From Kalmusia sp. IMI 367209 (Eukaryota > Ascomycota > Dothideomycetes > Pleosporales > Didymosphaeriaceae): a DNA stretch of 64,000 bases. The translations under genes and the position numbers were made by a program. Numbering within the stretch: position 1 is the first letter of the stretch; every line of letters starts with the position of its first letter. The notes under the pieces are model-generated. The model had not been told where the DNA came from. It worked only from the letters and a program-made list of their open reading frames with translations, and did no database searches. The stretch spans positions 3,348,001 through 3,412,000 of the forward strand of contig JAPEUQ010000003.1 in NCBI GenBank assembly GCA_027946365.1. The letters run 5' to 3'. Of this stretch, positions 11,232 through 24,404 are shown in pieces.

Positions 11232-12750
11232 CTAGTACGTTACACAGCATAATTCGAAGTGATAACACTGTGGAAAGGTGACTGTATAACCCCTAATCTC
11301 TAACCCATAAATATAATAACGCCCTTCCTCCTCATCCCAATAACTTTGAGCATAAAATGAGACGGTACCATCTCCGTCAGTTTTGACATTCGAATCGACA
11401 TGGATAACAAACCCCTCGAATGTGCTTGGCCGACCCCAAAATTCTTTGAGCGCAGAGCGGACTTTCGACACGTCATAGTTACCGCAGGCGCCTTTTGTGA
11501 TGCAATACAAAGAAGACTTATAGACATTATTCTCGTGCTTCTCTTATTCAATTACTGAGTATGCTTAGTAAATGCTAAGTTCAATTTGACTTACACCTTT
11601 TCCCATTCCTTAGCAGCCAAGTAGGGAAACTTAACAATCGAATTATTGCGTCCTTCATTATTGGAATTCGAGAAGTCAAATTTACTGTCGATTGAAATTA
11701 TGAATTTTAAACTTATCTTTGTGTCGTATAAGACTAAACATCTCGTCAAGGGGGTTGTGTATCGAAATGTCAAGGTTTCGGCAGAAGTTGCGAATCGTGT
11801 GCTTATCTAAGGTGATGCAGAGTGATTGAACGAATCCGGACAGCTGGATATCCAAGGGTCTTCAGTGAGTTCCTTGAGAATGTGTTCAGAAATCGAATCA
11901 AAAGTGTTTTCAGAACAGATTATCTGTGTAGATTCATAAGCCAATTCTCTTCCAACCAAAACCGTATTCATAGCCCAAAATTTACGACGGATAGTACCTA
12001 TCCCAAGCCCCAAGGCCAAATGGTAGTAGACCGCATCCCTCATCTCCGAGGGCAGCCTTCTGTGAATTGAACTCGCTCCCTCCAGGCAAATAGGGACGGT
12101 GTAGAGGTCGATGATCCTCTCGTCGACACTGATCTTATATTCAGCGACTTCGTTTCAATAGTCAAAGGGTTTCTCATAGTGCCCAAGCTTGGATCTCTTC
12201 GCGCAATTGCTCAAGCTGGCTACGTGACGATCTCGCCGCCGCCAGCATTTCGCTCTTTCTCTCATTGATAAGATCATCGTCCAGGATGAGATTATAGTAA
12301 TCGTCAACAAGCTTAGGTAAATTGACTACATAACGCTCAAGGTCGGCTCTCCGGTTCGTGAACTCTCGAGTAGTAGTACACAGGGGCGTAAAGATAGGCG
12401 TTAACTCAGAACACACAAGGGGCGCATCAAAATGCCTCTCTTTTGCAAGGAAATCTTCGGCCTTGCGATTTATATCCTCTTGATTTTTTCCGTGGCGCTC
12501 TCTTCGGGTGTGTTGGAGGATGGCATCGCTTCATCAAATTCCACAATATCGCAGATGCGGTAATTGTGCAGCTGAACCACGGATAACGAGGCATGCAACA
12601 ACGAACACATGCCTCTGGTCAGTGCTAGTGTAGCAGCCACGTCGCTCTCACGAATCATGATAGGCCGTGGCCGCAGTAGGCCTCTAAAGTTCGGTCCTTT
12701 CCTGAGAATCAAATACCCGCGATGGCTCGAAGGCTGCTTAAAGATTTAAG
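11232..12750 (-). pseudogene. Decayed minus-strand locus, one or two hypothetical genes
   Basis: A run of protein-like fragments in changing frames on the minus strand. The upstream part (12712-12174) reads SLLHASLSVVQLHN..FDEAMP, shifts frame at the T-run 12484-12489, and continues as a charged helical segment ending EQLREEIQAWAL. The downstream part (about 12120-11807) reads RRLPSEMRDAVYYHLALG and FWAMNTVLVGRELAYES, similar in style to a common Dothideomycete family with an LP-x-E-L-R motif. It then passes through at least two further shifts around 11800 and 11690 before a last open piece at 11510-11232. One boundary (about 11600-11545) could be a real intron. Several stops cannot be removed by plausible introns, so I call it decayed. 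No function assigned. Confidence 0.45.
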
Positions 12751-13841
12751 ACACGAATTGTATACCTGCACACCGACTTTGGAGCAGCCTCGGGATGACT
12801 AAGCAACTACGTGCGCTCCTAGAGGTCAATAGAACGATTAGCTTATTTTTTCCTAATGCATTATCAAACATCTTTACTATCATCACTTTTTAACACGCCT
12901 TTCAAATAAAAAAGCGGGAGGGGACCGCTGCTATCTTCTTCAGTTTACTATCCCTTCAACTGCGGACAACCCTTCTATACTTAGTACTATATATATACAT
13001 TATCAGCATTCGGCTTCGCTCACCGTGCTCTCACTGAGATGAATTTTTTTCCTCAAGTTCTCGGTATAATAGATAAGAAGGCACAGTGCACCATTGCGAC
13101 CCTGGAACACAAGGTCACGCACCCACTCACATACGGTCATCGGCTCCAATCTTGAGCAGAAGTCGCTAGACCCCATTGCGCGCCCAAACTACGCGAACTT
13201 CAGGCAACAGACCTTTTCCTCCCACGTTCTTCTCATCGAGGCGCCGATTGGCTGGATCACCGATCATTCGCAATGGTGTGAATGTCACATCTACCTAGAT
13301 TGCTCTAGTGTGTGTATGGATAATGTATGTTGGTACGACAGTTGGATTGATGGCGGTGGCGGAGTGCAAACGCGAGGCTACTAGCGAGACATCCATGCTT
13401 AGTCTACGCATGCCTCGCCCGCAAATTCCGGATAATCTCAGCAAGGATCCTCTGAAATGCTATCATGACCACGCAGAATGAATGTGCAAGAACAGCATCT
13501 AAACACTTTGTGGTTCGCATAACATCAAGACTCAGCGGATGCACATAATCTTTTATCAGACAAGGGAGTATTCAGCTATGTCGGCCAATGGGCTTCGTAT
13601 GTATAGATTATCAGCATGTGAACTCTCGTATCGCCACGCCACGATCATCCCTAGGCTAAGCCATTACCACCACGCCATTCTAGGAATTCCATTCCCGCAT
13701 CTTTCCAAGGCACTATAGCTTGGACTACCAACATCTATAACCCAAGAGCACGGCTGAATTCTGCTCGCATTTCGGTCATGTCTTGCGCGCATTGTATCAA
13801 TATTCTTTTAAACTTCAAGGAGAATAAACTTCGTCTTCCTG
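12751..13841. other. Gene-free stretch
   Basis: AT-rich 1.1-kb spacer, including a short TA run near 12989-13002. A 96-codon ORF at 13094-13384 shows no domain or coding character. Contains the promoter of the gene starting at 13842. Confidence 0.55.
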
Positions 13842-16041
13842 ATGGAAGCCACCAATCAACACTCAGATAGGGACATTGTGGAGCACACGATCGCTGATAC
13901 GAAGGACAACAAATTAGAAAACACTATTTTAAGTGTTGCTCAAGTCAGCAGCGAGTCCTCGCCAGCCATCTCTCCAGATGTCGTTGTCATACCAGTGCAG
14001 GGAGAACCTTTGCCGCTTGGTATTCCTTTACAGCAGGGATGGGAACAGCGTCGCATTCATCGTTGGAAATCGCCGGTTCTCATGGTCGCATTTTTCCTCA
14101 TTGGTCTGGCTATGAGCCTTGCGCATTGCATTTTCTACCCTAGCCTGAATGGTAAAATCGTAGGCGATCCAGACATACAGGAAGAAAAGATCAGGTATGG
14201 AACCGCAATAGATAGGCGTACTACGACTACCACTGACTTTATGGTAGGTTTGGTACAGCATTCTCATTTCTTTCACAGATTTGCCTAGGTGCAAGTGTGT
14301 GGACCAGCTACACCCAGTGGCTCTGGCGCACAGTGAAGAGGAAAGAGATGAGTGTTGAGGGGCTGAATGCAGCCTTTGGGGCCGATACATCGGTGCTATC
14401 ACTCCTAAATCTAGAGATGCTCCGTAAGCTACGGATTGGTTCTATCATGGCAGCTTTTGCATGGTATTACAGTCTTTTTCCTATGCTCGCAGAGACCATG
14501 TGTGTCAAACAAGGCTGATGTCAGATAGGGGACTTCTTCTTCCGCCCTTCTTCACTCCGGCAACGCTCTTTGTCTACCAAAGCTCACATGTCGAGCAAAT
14601 CAATACTCTGATGCCCTTCCCGCACATCGGGAACAGCACTCCCAGTGTCGGTACCGCATACTCTTACTCGCCACCAGCACGTCGTGGAAGGACGCAGTAT
14701 GTGGACGATGCTAGCCGAATATTCACTGGACCGCGGACAATAATTTCTCTCATCGCTAGCGCTACTGCATCTCTCGGCGAGATCCTTCCTATAAAGCTGC
14801 CATACACAAATTCCAGCCACGAAATCGAATTCTACGCACCCATAGTACAATGCCTAGACGCCAATGCATCCACTTCTGAGCTCATAGACTATTTTCGCAA
14901 GCAAGATATGTCGGCTGGTGACGGAGTGGTTGTTGAGACGGACAACGTGTACTATGCATTCGTCCCAAGTTTTAACTCAACGGGAGATCTCATCCCAGTA
15001 TCGACGGTCCGCCTCCAGACACCATCAAATGCTACAAATGAGCTCTGGATGACCTTTCTTCGACCCATCATCAGATCAGGTGCCCGAGAGACACAACGAA
15101 AGTTTCAAGTGTGTTCTCTACACAATGCCACGTATCATTTACGCATTGAGCGCGATCACGGCATACAAAATATCACCAAATCTTATATAATCAACGAGCA
15201 GATTCCCTACCCTCGCGATAACACGTCTTCGATATCCAATATGGCACAGCACGCTTACACCGCCGTCATGTGGGCCCTATGTGACCAATTGGTAGGCAAG
15301 TTCTCATGGTACAATAACACTGCTTTCGACAGCAACTCCTCGCTTTCAACGCCATCCGGTGCAGCTCAATTTGGCGTACTTCAGTCGCCGATACAGCGCA
15401 CGAGTCTCCTTGGAAGTCTTGATTTGGACGCTTTCTTCGACCTAGATGAAAGTCGCAAATTGTATAAGATGCCAGAAGGGAACGGGTCGCTCAGTGAACA
15501 GCGATTGATGGACAAAAACATGGCAAGAAATCGGACACTCGACGTTCTTATTGAAGAGCTAAGCTTCAACATTAGTGTTGGTCTCATGTGGGATCCACTA
15601 CTCACGTAAGTTGATTTTCAGAAATGCCTTTGCTCTCCTAAGCGATTAATTGCTTTGCCTATCAGACATAGGAAGTACGTGCCCACCAATGTTACCACGC
15701 CGGTGAATCGATACGCGTACAAGGCATATGGGCTCTTTCTCCCATACGCCCTTGCCAACGTGTTCAGCCTGCTGATTATCACAATCGGCATCTACTCTTA
15801 CGTACGCGACGGCGTGATGGCAGAAAAGAAATTCCAAGACATTGTGTCTGCCGCCGAAGATCCAGAGATCGTGCATGTGATCAGGAACCGCAAGAGAAGT
15901 GTCACCGCAATTATGAGAAACGAGAAACTAGTACTTCAAGCTGGCAACAGTCTCGACGGCAATAATAACGTAGAATGGTTTTCGAGATCTTTCCGATTTT
16001 GGAATGGCTGGCGCAGGAACAAGAACCGCACAGGCCAATAG
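13842..16041 (+). CDS. Multi-span membrane protein with large glycosylated luminal/extracellular domain
   Basis: Four exons: 13842-14243, 14279-14463, 14529-15605 and 15666-16041, giving 679 aa. Splicing gives an unbroken frame at each junction; the first proposed intron (35 bp) is unusually short and the least certain. A soluble N-terminus is followed by a membrane span at about 78-98, a segment around 135-150, a strong span at about 186-211 (GSIMAAFAWGLLLPPFF), a 350-residue domain with many N-x-S/T sites, and a final span at about 578-601. The C-terminal 75 residues are basic and soluble. This layout recurs in a large family of uncharacterised Ascomycete plasma-membrane-type proteins. No catalytic motif is visible and no function is assigned. 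Confidence 0.78.
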
Positions 16042-16324
16042 TAGGACAATGTTGTGCATAAGCGATACGGTCGGAAGTAGACCGGCCAGGTCGCTGGACA
16101 TCCGTATCCGCTTGCTGCGCCCGTTGCAGATGATGCAACTCGTGCGAAACCTCAATTGGCCCCTAAATTGGGCCTTCAAGCTATGTTTATAACTATGTAC
16201 TTGAAGTTGAAGCTGCTCTTTTTCCACAGTACAGTCGAGTGCGTCGTTTCGATATTCTTTTATCACTTATCTCAATTTATACCAAATTCAAATTTTATAC
16301 AATAGTTTTTTTTTTGACATTGAA

Positions 16325-18335
16325 ATGACAACACTTTCACAGGCCCTCTGGGCTCTTGTATCATTTACCCTTGGTGCTTCAGCAGCCTCCTTTCCTCCCA
16401 CACTAGAAGGATTGTCTATCGTCGAGTCACAGAAGTTTCCTGGCGTTTCGATATCATATAAGGAGGTAGATAACACTTGACTCTACTACTCGAGATAGAA
16501 GCTCACGTTTAGTTAGACCACAATATGCGAGACGAACGAAGGCGTAAAGGGGTACAGTGGCTATGTCCATCTCCCACCGGCACCCGAGCAGAACAGATAT
16601 TATCCAAGCAACATGTGGTTCTGGTTCTTCGAAGCCCGTAACAACTCTGATAGTGCTCCGCTTTCAGTCTGGCTCCAGGGTGGGCCTGGCGTACCTTCTG
16701 CCACTGCAGCAGTTGGTGAGAACGGACCGTGCAATGTTCTCTCCGACTCAAGTTCCACGGAAAACAATCCGTGGTCTTGGAACGATCAAGTCAACATGCT
16801 ATACATCGATCAACCCATTCAAGTCGGCTTCACTTATGATACCCTTGTCAATGGCACAATTGATGAGATAGCCACGCCGTTCAATTACACACCAGCAGAC
16901 TTCTCAGAAGGTGTACCAGAGACAAACTTAACTTTCTTGACTGGAACTTTCGCATCACAAGACATGGCAAACGTGTGGAACACTACCATCGCCGGAGCAC
17001 CCGTCATGTGGGAATTCATGCAGACCTGGCTCCAGGAGTACGCACAGCCCATTCCTTAGGCCGCGCGCCAATTACTGACATGCCTTGAAACAGGTTTCCG
17101 GAGTTCAACTCTACCACCAACAGTCTCAGCTTCTGGGGCGAGTCGTACGGCGGGCACTACATCCCCGTCTACGCGTCCTACTTCGAGGAGCAAAACGACC
17201 TTCTGGCTGCTAAGAACTGCACCGAAGAGCCCGCCATCCAGATCCACATCGACACCGTCGGCCTCGTTAACGCCTGCATAGACATCGACACACAGATCGG
17301 CTTCTACCCCGAGTTTGCCTTCAACAACACCTACGGCATCCAGGCCATCAACGAAACATACTACCAGTCTGCGCTTGAAGCGCTTGGCACTTGCAAGAAC
17401 TTGAGTGCCACGTGCGTGAAGCTAGCGGATGAGAAGGATCCCAAGGGTTTCGGAAACGTGAAGGAAGTCAACACGGCTTGTCTCACGGCATACAGCTACT
17501 GCTTCAAGGAGCTGCACGACGGGTACAACGCATCCGTAAGTAACAATGTATCTCGAATCGATATAGTCTATCGCTGACACCAACCAGCTAAGCTTTTTCG
17601 ACGTCGCCGCCCCCCTGGTACCCGAATCCTTCCCCCCAAAATGGGCAGCAGGCTACTTCAACAACGCCACCATCCAGCAAGCCCTCGGCGTCCCGCTGAA
17701 CTTCACAGGAAACTCCGTCCCCATCTCAACTGGTACATCCCCCCCAATGCTCACACTGCAAAACGAAGGCTAACCCACCCGAAACAGAGTTCTTCCTCAC
17801 AGGCGACTTCGTGCGCGGCCACGGCCTTTCCAACCTCCGCAGCCTGCTGGCAAAAGGCACAAAAGTAGCCCTCGTCTACGGCGACAGAGACTACCAGTGC
17901 AACTGGCTCGGCGGCGAAGCCATCAGCGCGGCGCTGCAGAACACGACGTCTGGCTTCGCCGGCGCGGGATACGCCGCCATCGAGACTAACGGCTCGTACG
18001 TCGGCGGCCTCGTGCGCCAGGCAGGCAACTTGTCCTTCTCCCGCGTGTTCCAGGCCGGCCATGAGGTGCCGTATTACCAGCCCGAGACGGCCTACCGGAT
18101 TTTCAATCGCGTCATGTTTGGGAGGGATGTGGCTACGGGGCTGGTGGAGGATGGGGGGTATGCTTCCGAGGGCGTTGCGTCGGCGTGGTCGGAGAGTGAG
18201 CTGCCCGTGGAGGAAGCGCCGGCGCAGTGCTATGTTTGGGATGTCTTGGAGACGTGTACGGGGGCGGAGAAGAAAGTGTTGGGGAGCGGGAAGGCGATTG
18301 TCAAGGACTATGTGCTTGTTGGGCAAGAGGAATAG
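16325..18335 (+). CDS. Secreted serine carboxypeptidase, S10 family
   Basis: Five exons: 16325-16465, 16517-17037, 17094-17535, 17588-17732 and 17788-18335, giving 598 aa. Every junction has GT..AG ends and keeps the family alignment. The N-terminal 20-22 residues (LSQALWALVSFTLGASA) are a signal peptide. The S10 triad is complete: Ser238 in WGESYGGHY, Asp451 in YGDRDYQCNWLGG, His508 in QAGHEVPYYQPE; the oxyanion motif LQGGPGVPS is also present. Such enzymes remove C-terminal residues from peptides in the vacuole or outside the cell; secretion is inferred from the signal peptide and many N-glycosylation sites. It follows the membrane protein gene on the same strand by 283 bp, with no evidence of co-function. 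Confidence 0.92.
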
Positions 18336-19313
18336 TGAGATCTATGTGCGGGGGGCTTGAATGATGGTCTGATAATGCATATTTCCTTTCCTGGCTTGTT
18401 GGAGCTGGACTCGCAAGAATATATGATAGAGGCAACGTTGATTTTCTTTGTGCACAAGAAAGTTGGGCTGTCCCCAGTGTCATTGTTGGATACTCGTTTG
18501 ATAGAAAAAGTCATAATCTAATTTCATTCATATTGACTTTCTCTCGCTAGCTTTGCGCCCCCATAAGCTCGCCCAATGTCCCTCACTAGGGAATGAGCAT
18601 GCCTTCGAGATAATTCATATATCATTATGCATCCCTCAGTAATGCCATCTCCCATCCAGCATCGATATACTTCCCTCTCCCTCTTGAGAGACAGTGAAAT
18701 CATGAGTATCTGAATTCCCGATGCGAAATAAACCAAATACCATGCATAAATCGAAAGGAAACGCTAATATATACGCCCTTCAAATCCAAAAGCCTTAATA
18801 TGACCATCCTGAAACATTCCTCTGTACTCCCGTAAGGTCCCAGCTGTGATATCCTGAGACTGAGCTGTAGTGGCCACCTGATTTCTTGTGTGTGCCATGT
18901 CGATGTGTTGGACGAGGTGTTGATATACCGCGACTTCGAATAGGACCTAATAACTCCTTAAATCCGCCCAGGATGTGTAATGTACATGTGGCCTCCACTG
19001 ATAAAGGTATGTTGTTCCTAAGCTAGTTGAAACACAGTATAACGGGCCGCGCGTATTCCATAGGCCTCGTTGCTATGAATACGCGCATGGTCCAGGTTCG
19101 TGGATGCCCAGTAACGATGCGGTTGTATGTAGGACACTGACAAGCGTGTTCGGTAGCATCCCGAGGTCGCAGTGATACCCAGCAAACAGGTGGGTCCGTA
19201 CAGGCTGCGCTCAACCTCAAAGTAAGTGAGCACCTAAGGCGTGCGGTTTGTAGCCACGCAAACTCTAGAGTACCGACAATAGCCCTCATCAGGAGATGTT
19301 TTGAGCAGTCATC
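18336..19313. other. Gene-free stretch between convergent genes
   Basis: 3' flanks of the carboxypeptidase and the histidine kinase. Only short ORFs without recognisable motifs. Confidence 0.6.
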
Positions 19314-22300
19314 CTAAACGTTAACATCAGGGAACCACTCCTTGATCCTCCGGTCTAGCGCCTTCGGTCCCACAGGCTTCACAAGGAATTCATCTGCACC
19401 TGCTTCCCGAGATTTCGTGCGATCGGACAGCGAATCCTGACCCGTCACGATTACGATAATTGCTTTGGGCCACCCATTTTCTTGTTCAAGTAGGCGTATT
19501 TGTCGCGTCGCTTCGATGCCGTCACAGTTCGGCATCTGCAGATCCATGAGGATGAGCTTTATCGGCTGAACATCTAGTAGTTGTGCTTGAGGGGACTCAT
19601 TAGATTGGTGAGAGGAGGCTTGGTGGGTAGAAAAGGTCTGCACGGCTTTCAAGCCGTCTGTTGCGGTGCAGTGCGGGATTCCTCTGCGGTGGCAATACAT
19701 CTCCAGAAATTGGAGGTTGATCGCGTTGTCGTCGACCACTAGGGTCGTTTGTTTGGTGAGTATTTTCGTTGGAGTTGCTAGAGAGGGACTAGGAGCTTTG
19801 ATCTGTAGTGTTTTTAGGGAAACTGTGAGAGTCTCCATTGGCACAGGCGTGGAGGATCTCGAAATGGGAGGCGTCGGGACTGATGGGTAATTCTCTGGCA
19901 TCGTTGCAAGTTGAGAGGGTTCCATGGATTCTTCCAAAATAATGGTGGTTTCTGGTGCGTTCTTCAACGACTCAGGCTCGATTAACATTGCATGTGCCTG
20001 GTCCAATGCTTCCTCGAGAATGTTTGACAGAAGCGGCCCTTTGACGTAAATTATATTGTTATCTCTTCGAATCCGGTGGTCATCGGTCATCAATGCGACG
20101 TAAGTGAAGTCGGGTATGAGACATATGCCAACTTGTCCAGACTTAAGCTGTGAGGCTTGTAAGCAGTCGGTAGAATGATCGAAAATTAACAGCAACCCAT
20201 CAGAATCGGAAGACTGGACATGACCATGGTGAATAAGGTATTGAACAAAATATCGGCTTAGCGGTGTTGCTGCCTCGAGCAAGATTGGTGCATGGAATGT
20301 GAGAGGGGGGCGACCAGCGCTACTCTTTATCCTATCCGATTCATTGATCGATTGTCCGCACGTTATGTCGGCGAATGTGGCCCTGAAATGTGAACCCTTA
20401 CCGAGAGCAGATGATTCTAAGGTCACTACACCGTTCATTATCGTAGCTAGTCTGCAGGACAAAGTCAGGCCCAGTCCGGCTCCCGTCGTATGCTGGTCGA
20501 CTTTTTCGTACGCAGTGAAGATGCGATCTTGGTCCCTCGGACAAATGCCTCGACCCGTGTCTTCGACGTCAACGATAAGGGACTGGGTGTCATCGGTGAC
20601 AGATGTGGTTACACATACAATCCCTCCTACTGCATTTTGAACAGCGTTGGTGATGAGAGGCTCGACGCAATCAACGAAGAGACGCAGATCCATCATCAGA
20701 CTATCATATCCTGGAGGGAGATGGTGTTTGAAAATTAGAGAAGGTCTTGTAGAGATTTGCTCTGGATTCGCCTGAATGACCTCGTTAAGCAACACCCTCT
20801 CGATCTCGTTGATATGGTGCAGTGCGGGATTGCGTTCTGCTTGAGCAATGTCGGCCCATCGATTGAGGTTGATGAGGCCGTTGACGGTAGAGATAAGTTC
20901 TCGAGCTGAGCGCCGTATCGTCTTGATATACGTATTTGGGTCTTTATGATCAATCTCGGGATTTGAAGCTATCGATGGCCGTCTCGCACTAGAGGCACCC
21001 AGTTCTCGTATTCCAAGCTCCTCATCTAGGAGTTCAATCGAGCCTAATATACCGTGAATAGGTGTTCGAAGCTGATGTGTTATGCCACGGAGAAAGTTGT
21101 CTTTTGCTGCCAATGCTTCTTTAAGAGCGCGATTTTGCCAGCCTCGACAGAGCAGCTGGGCGGCCATATGCATGAACGACGAATCAATGTCATCGAAGAC
21201 AATTCGAAAGTCCTTTGTGCTGACAACAAGATAGGTCGGTATATGCTGACTGGCGCATTGTGCAGCAATGACCCGGACTACCCTCGGAGCGATAGGATCT
21301 TGATGATTGTACTTTTCGATAAGATGATCGAAACATATGCCATCCTCCCATAGACCGTGTTGGATTTCGTTGACAGGAACTTCCGTCCCTCCTTCAAGTA
21401 GGATATGACTGTCAATAGACGGCTGGATGCTGATGGTAGCTTCTGGATATACCTGCTGCAGCAAATCCCGGACAATGTCCTCAATGGTGTCGTCGTGATC
21501 ACTTCTATCCTGGGCCTCAGATAAAAGTTCCATCATTCTTCTACGCTCGCGCTGTCGCTTAGCTCTTGCGCTGTGCACGATATCGGCAACTATCCAATCG
21601 GCGAGACGAGCTAGAGATATCTGCTGTGGTTTTGATAGCGGAGGTTGTTCTGAGTTAGATGCAACACACAGGGAGCCAAAAGCGACATGTTCGCCGAATT
21701 CACTTTCGAACCGCAATGGGACTCCAGCATATGCGCCTACGGTTGATGTACATAAGTGTCTGTGTCATGCGCGGGACAAATCCTGGAGTAACTCACGCAG
21801 CCCTCCTTGCTCGACATGTGGAGATTTCTCGAATCTCCAGTCCTTGGCCATGTTGATCATATGGAATATTTCCTGTATTTGATCAATCTCAACTAGAACA
21901 TGAGTCATTATCCAGACTTACACCAGGCGGTTGATTGACGGTGTGTGCGCATGTGCTCTCGCGTCGTGGCAGTACAGCTAGGGGAAGTCCTACGGTACAT
22001 ATTCGTGTATACGTGTTATGGTCCAGAAGACCGGCGATCGCGAATTCCCATCCGACAGTCTCTCTGGCAATGTGAACCTTCTCCTGCAAACGCGACACAA
22101 GCTCACTGTCTTCGACGGCGCCACGCGTATAATAGAATAGCATCGTTAGACGCAATCTTTCGTTGCGCGTCAAAATTGGAAATAGGTAACGGTCGGCGAG
22201 ACATGACGCTGATATTTTTTCGTCGGGAATATGTGCAGGACTCCAGATATCATTACTCTGTGGATAAATATCTCTTGCTACCTCAGCGGACCAGATATCC

Positions 22301-22452
22301 AATGCTCTGTTCGCATTCTCGGGGTCAAGGATAGGGCCCACCTCACTCGGGCGCGATGTCGGCGAAGGTGGTGTGTACTTGGTCTTGAGGACTGCCGCAT
22401 CAGCCTTGGGAAAGAAGGATTCACGTGAGCCGGAGGCGGTGGCAGAGGGCAT
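19314..22452 (-). CDS. Hybrid sensor histidine kinase (GAF-HisKA-HATPase-REC)
   Basis: Exons 22452-21922, 21872-21797 and 21736-19314 (introns 49 and 60 bp), giving 1009 aa. An in-frame TGA upstream supports the ATG at 22452. An N-terminal GAF-type domain (about 60-260; marks CAHTVNQPPG, DWRFEKSPHV, AYAGVPLRF, FGSLCVASN) is completed only after splicing. Then come the HisKA phospho-acceptor His423 in FLRGITHQLRTPIHG, the N box PLITNAVQNAV, G boxes DVEDTGRGICP and GAGLGLTLS, and a C-terminal receiver with Asp934 in ILMDLQMPNCDG and the lysine in LVKPVG. There is no transmembrane span, so it is a cytosolic sensor feeding a phosphorelay through a histidine phosphotransfer protein. The stimulus is unknown. 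Confidence 0.93.
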
Positions 22453-23324
22453 AGCGACCTTTGGGTGAGAGGCATTGACGATGGCAGAGGGTCAATTGAG
22501 GTGTCGCGCAGACCGTTCAGGTACCAACAGGCCTCAGCACCTCGATGTGTTGAAATGCCTGATGGCTTTTGGCCACTGTGGCGCAAGTCTCTTTGTTAGT
22601 GCCAGTGCGGGAATGGCGCCGACGTTCTAGACTCTCGAGGGGCATTCGGCTACTTGCTCACAAGAAGTTTCCTCGCTTGCTTCTCCGCTTTTGCTCATGT
22701 GGCTGTATACAAGTGATGCCATCAGCGCAATTCAATTGATTCTGTCAGCTGAGTTCCCGTTGGGCTAGAACAGCTACAGTACCTCACGGCTACGGCTGCG
22801 TAAGAACCGCTGCACATACATGCACAGTCTAATTTGGTCAGCTAGGGATCAACCGTGCGTTAATACTGTTGGAGTAGCAGCTATGGATGCACATGCGTGG
22901 AGTTACTGCCATGCGGCGTTCCACTCGGGTTCGGATTTCATGGATCGAGAAACGCCGAGGTAGGAGCGAACAAACATGGACTACATACTCAACAATGGTC
23001 GCGGCATAGAGTGCGATAAGGCTATCCCTAGAGTCTTTGGACGTCGGAGGACGTGATACGTGCAGTCTTGTCTGCCATCAACGCAGGTGCATTAGTCTGC
23101 ACCAGCAATGGAAAATTTATCATAGGGGATGCGGGATGTGGGTCTGTGGCGGGTAAAGGAAGATCTCTGTCTGGTGGTGTTGGCATGTAACTGTTCGTTA
23201 ATAAGTTAAGCCATTGTCAAGCAGCGTGTTACTCCAGTATGCATGATCCAGGCTCAACTCTAGTTTCCACTGTCAGTCACGGGTGTTACATGGATTTGCT
23301 TCGCAATGGACGTGCAGAGTTGGT
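22453..23324. promoter_or_regulatory. Upstream region of the histidine kinase
   Basis: No gene recognised. It separates the kinase start from the 3' end of the next minus-strand gene, so any promoter here serves the kinase. Confidence 0.5.
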
Positions 23325-24404
23325 TCACGGGACTTCAATATCAGTATGCAAGCCGCACAACCCGCCGGGGTCCATCATCTCCAATTCCCAAACGATATCT
23401 TTCGGCGCACACTGCCGCTCGGGGTTGCCCATCTTCGAGCAAGTCTCTACATTCCGCCCCCTGGCTTCTCTGGGTCAAGCTCGTCCATCTCACCTACCTG
23501 GGTGGTCTCTCTCTTGTTAGCAAAAGATTTAAAGTGGAAGAATGAGAAGTGCACTCACAATATGAACGGGAACTGTTCTGCCGATCCGCGCGTTTCGCCT
23601 ACGAAACTTTTTCTCCAGCCATCCCATGACACCCCAGCATGTGCCAAGGTGCGCAGGGATCGACACGTGTTCGCCCGGGGTTCGAATGATGAAGAGAGTG
23701 ACTTTCTCGACATGCTTGAGCGCGAGCAGCTGGCGGAAAGAGTGGTCCTCCAAAAAAGATTTCCTGTCGAACTCGACCGCCTGCAGGGGTTTAAATTTGA
23801 AGTCTGCTAAACGAAAGGAAAGCCACACGTGACGTAGATTGATGCAATCATTCAAGAGTTGCGGCCCGGCGAAGAAAGGGGTGAGCGTCTCGGACGAGGT
23901 GTAACGTAGCGAGTAAATATACGGAAACGTGCCGGTCGCCTGCAGGAAAAAGCGCAGATTGTATGCAGTGTACGACTCGCGGACTACGACGTTTACATGC
24001 CGAAGGAACATTGGTAGGCTCTCGAGAAAGAAGTCATCGTTGACGTGGCACATTGGGGGGAGCCATGCGCACTTTCGTTCTGCTCGGATCTTGGAGGCCT
24101 CAACCAGGCCGCTGGGGTTGTACGACTGGAGATGGCCCAGGGCAGCAAACGCGAACACCTCTCTGGGGATGCACGGTCAGTCAAGTCCATGTAATAACAA
24201 ATGAGCAAGCCTCAGCTGTGAAAGGCACCCCTGATGTTCGCAGGGACTGTCTCGCGCCAGCTGGGGCAGCTCGTACCCGGAGGTTACGCACTGACGCAGC
24301 TCCAGCGGGAGGGACTGTAGCACATTGCCCGCCTCGAACGCCTTCGCGTACTCGCCCTCGCTGGGCGGCCGTGTCGCCTTATTCGCAGGCTGCTCGCTGG
24401 CCAT
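23325..24404 (-). CDS. Hypothetical LP-E-LR-motif protein with a probable frameshift near its C-terminus
   Basis: Exon 1 starts at ATG 24404 and ends near 24277 after NVLQSLPLELRQ, the LP-x-E-L-R motif typical of F-box-like Ascomycete proteins. Exon 2 is 24162-23559 and contains EVFAFAALGHLQSYN, a hydrophobic core and HLGTCWGVMGWLEKKF. A 61-bp intron with a clean GCTAAC branch site leads to exon 3 at 23497. In exon 3 the frame reads GEMDELDPEKPGG and then stops at 23447. One base more at the five-base C-run 23457-23461 would let it continue through RNVETCSKMGNPERQC to a stop at 23325. So this copy is either truncated, a recent pseudogene, or carries a sequencing error. The exact first intron donor is uncertain. 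Function unknown. Confidence 0.6.

Noticed and set aside
13094..13384. 96-codon plus-strand ORF
   Set aside because: No domain, no signal peptide and no plausible splice partner; composition like the surrounding spacer.
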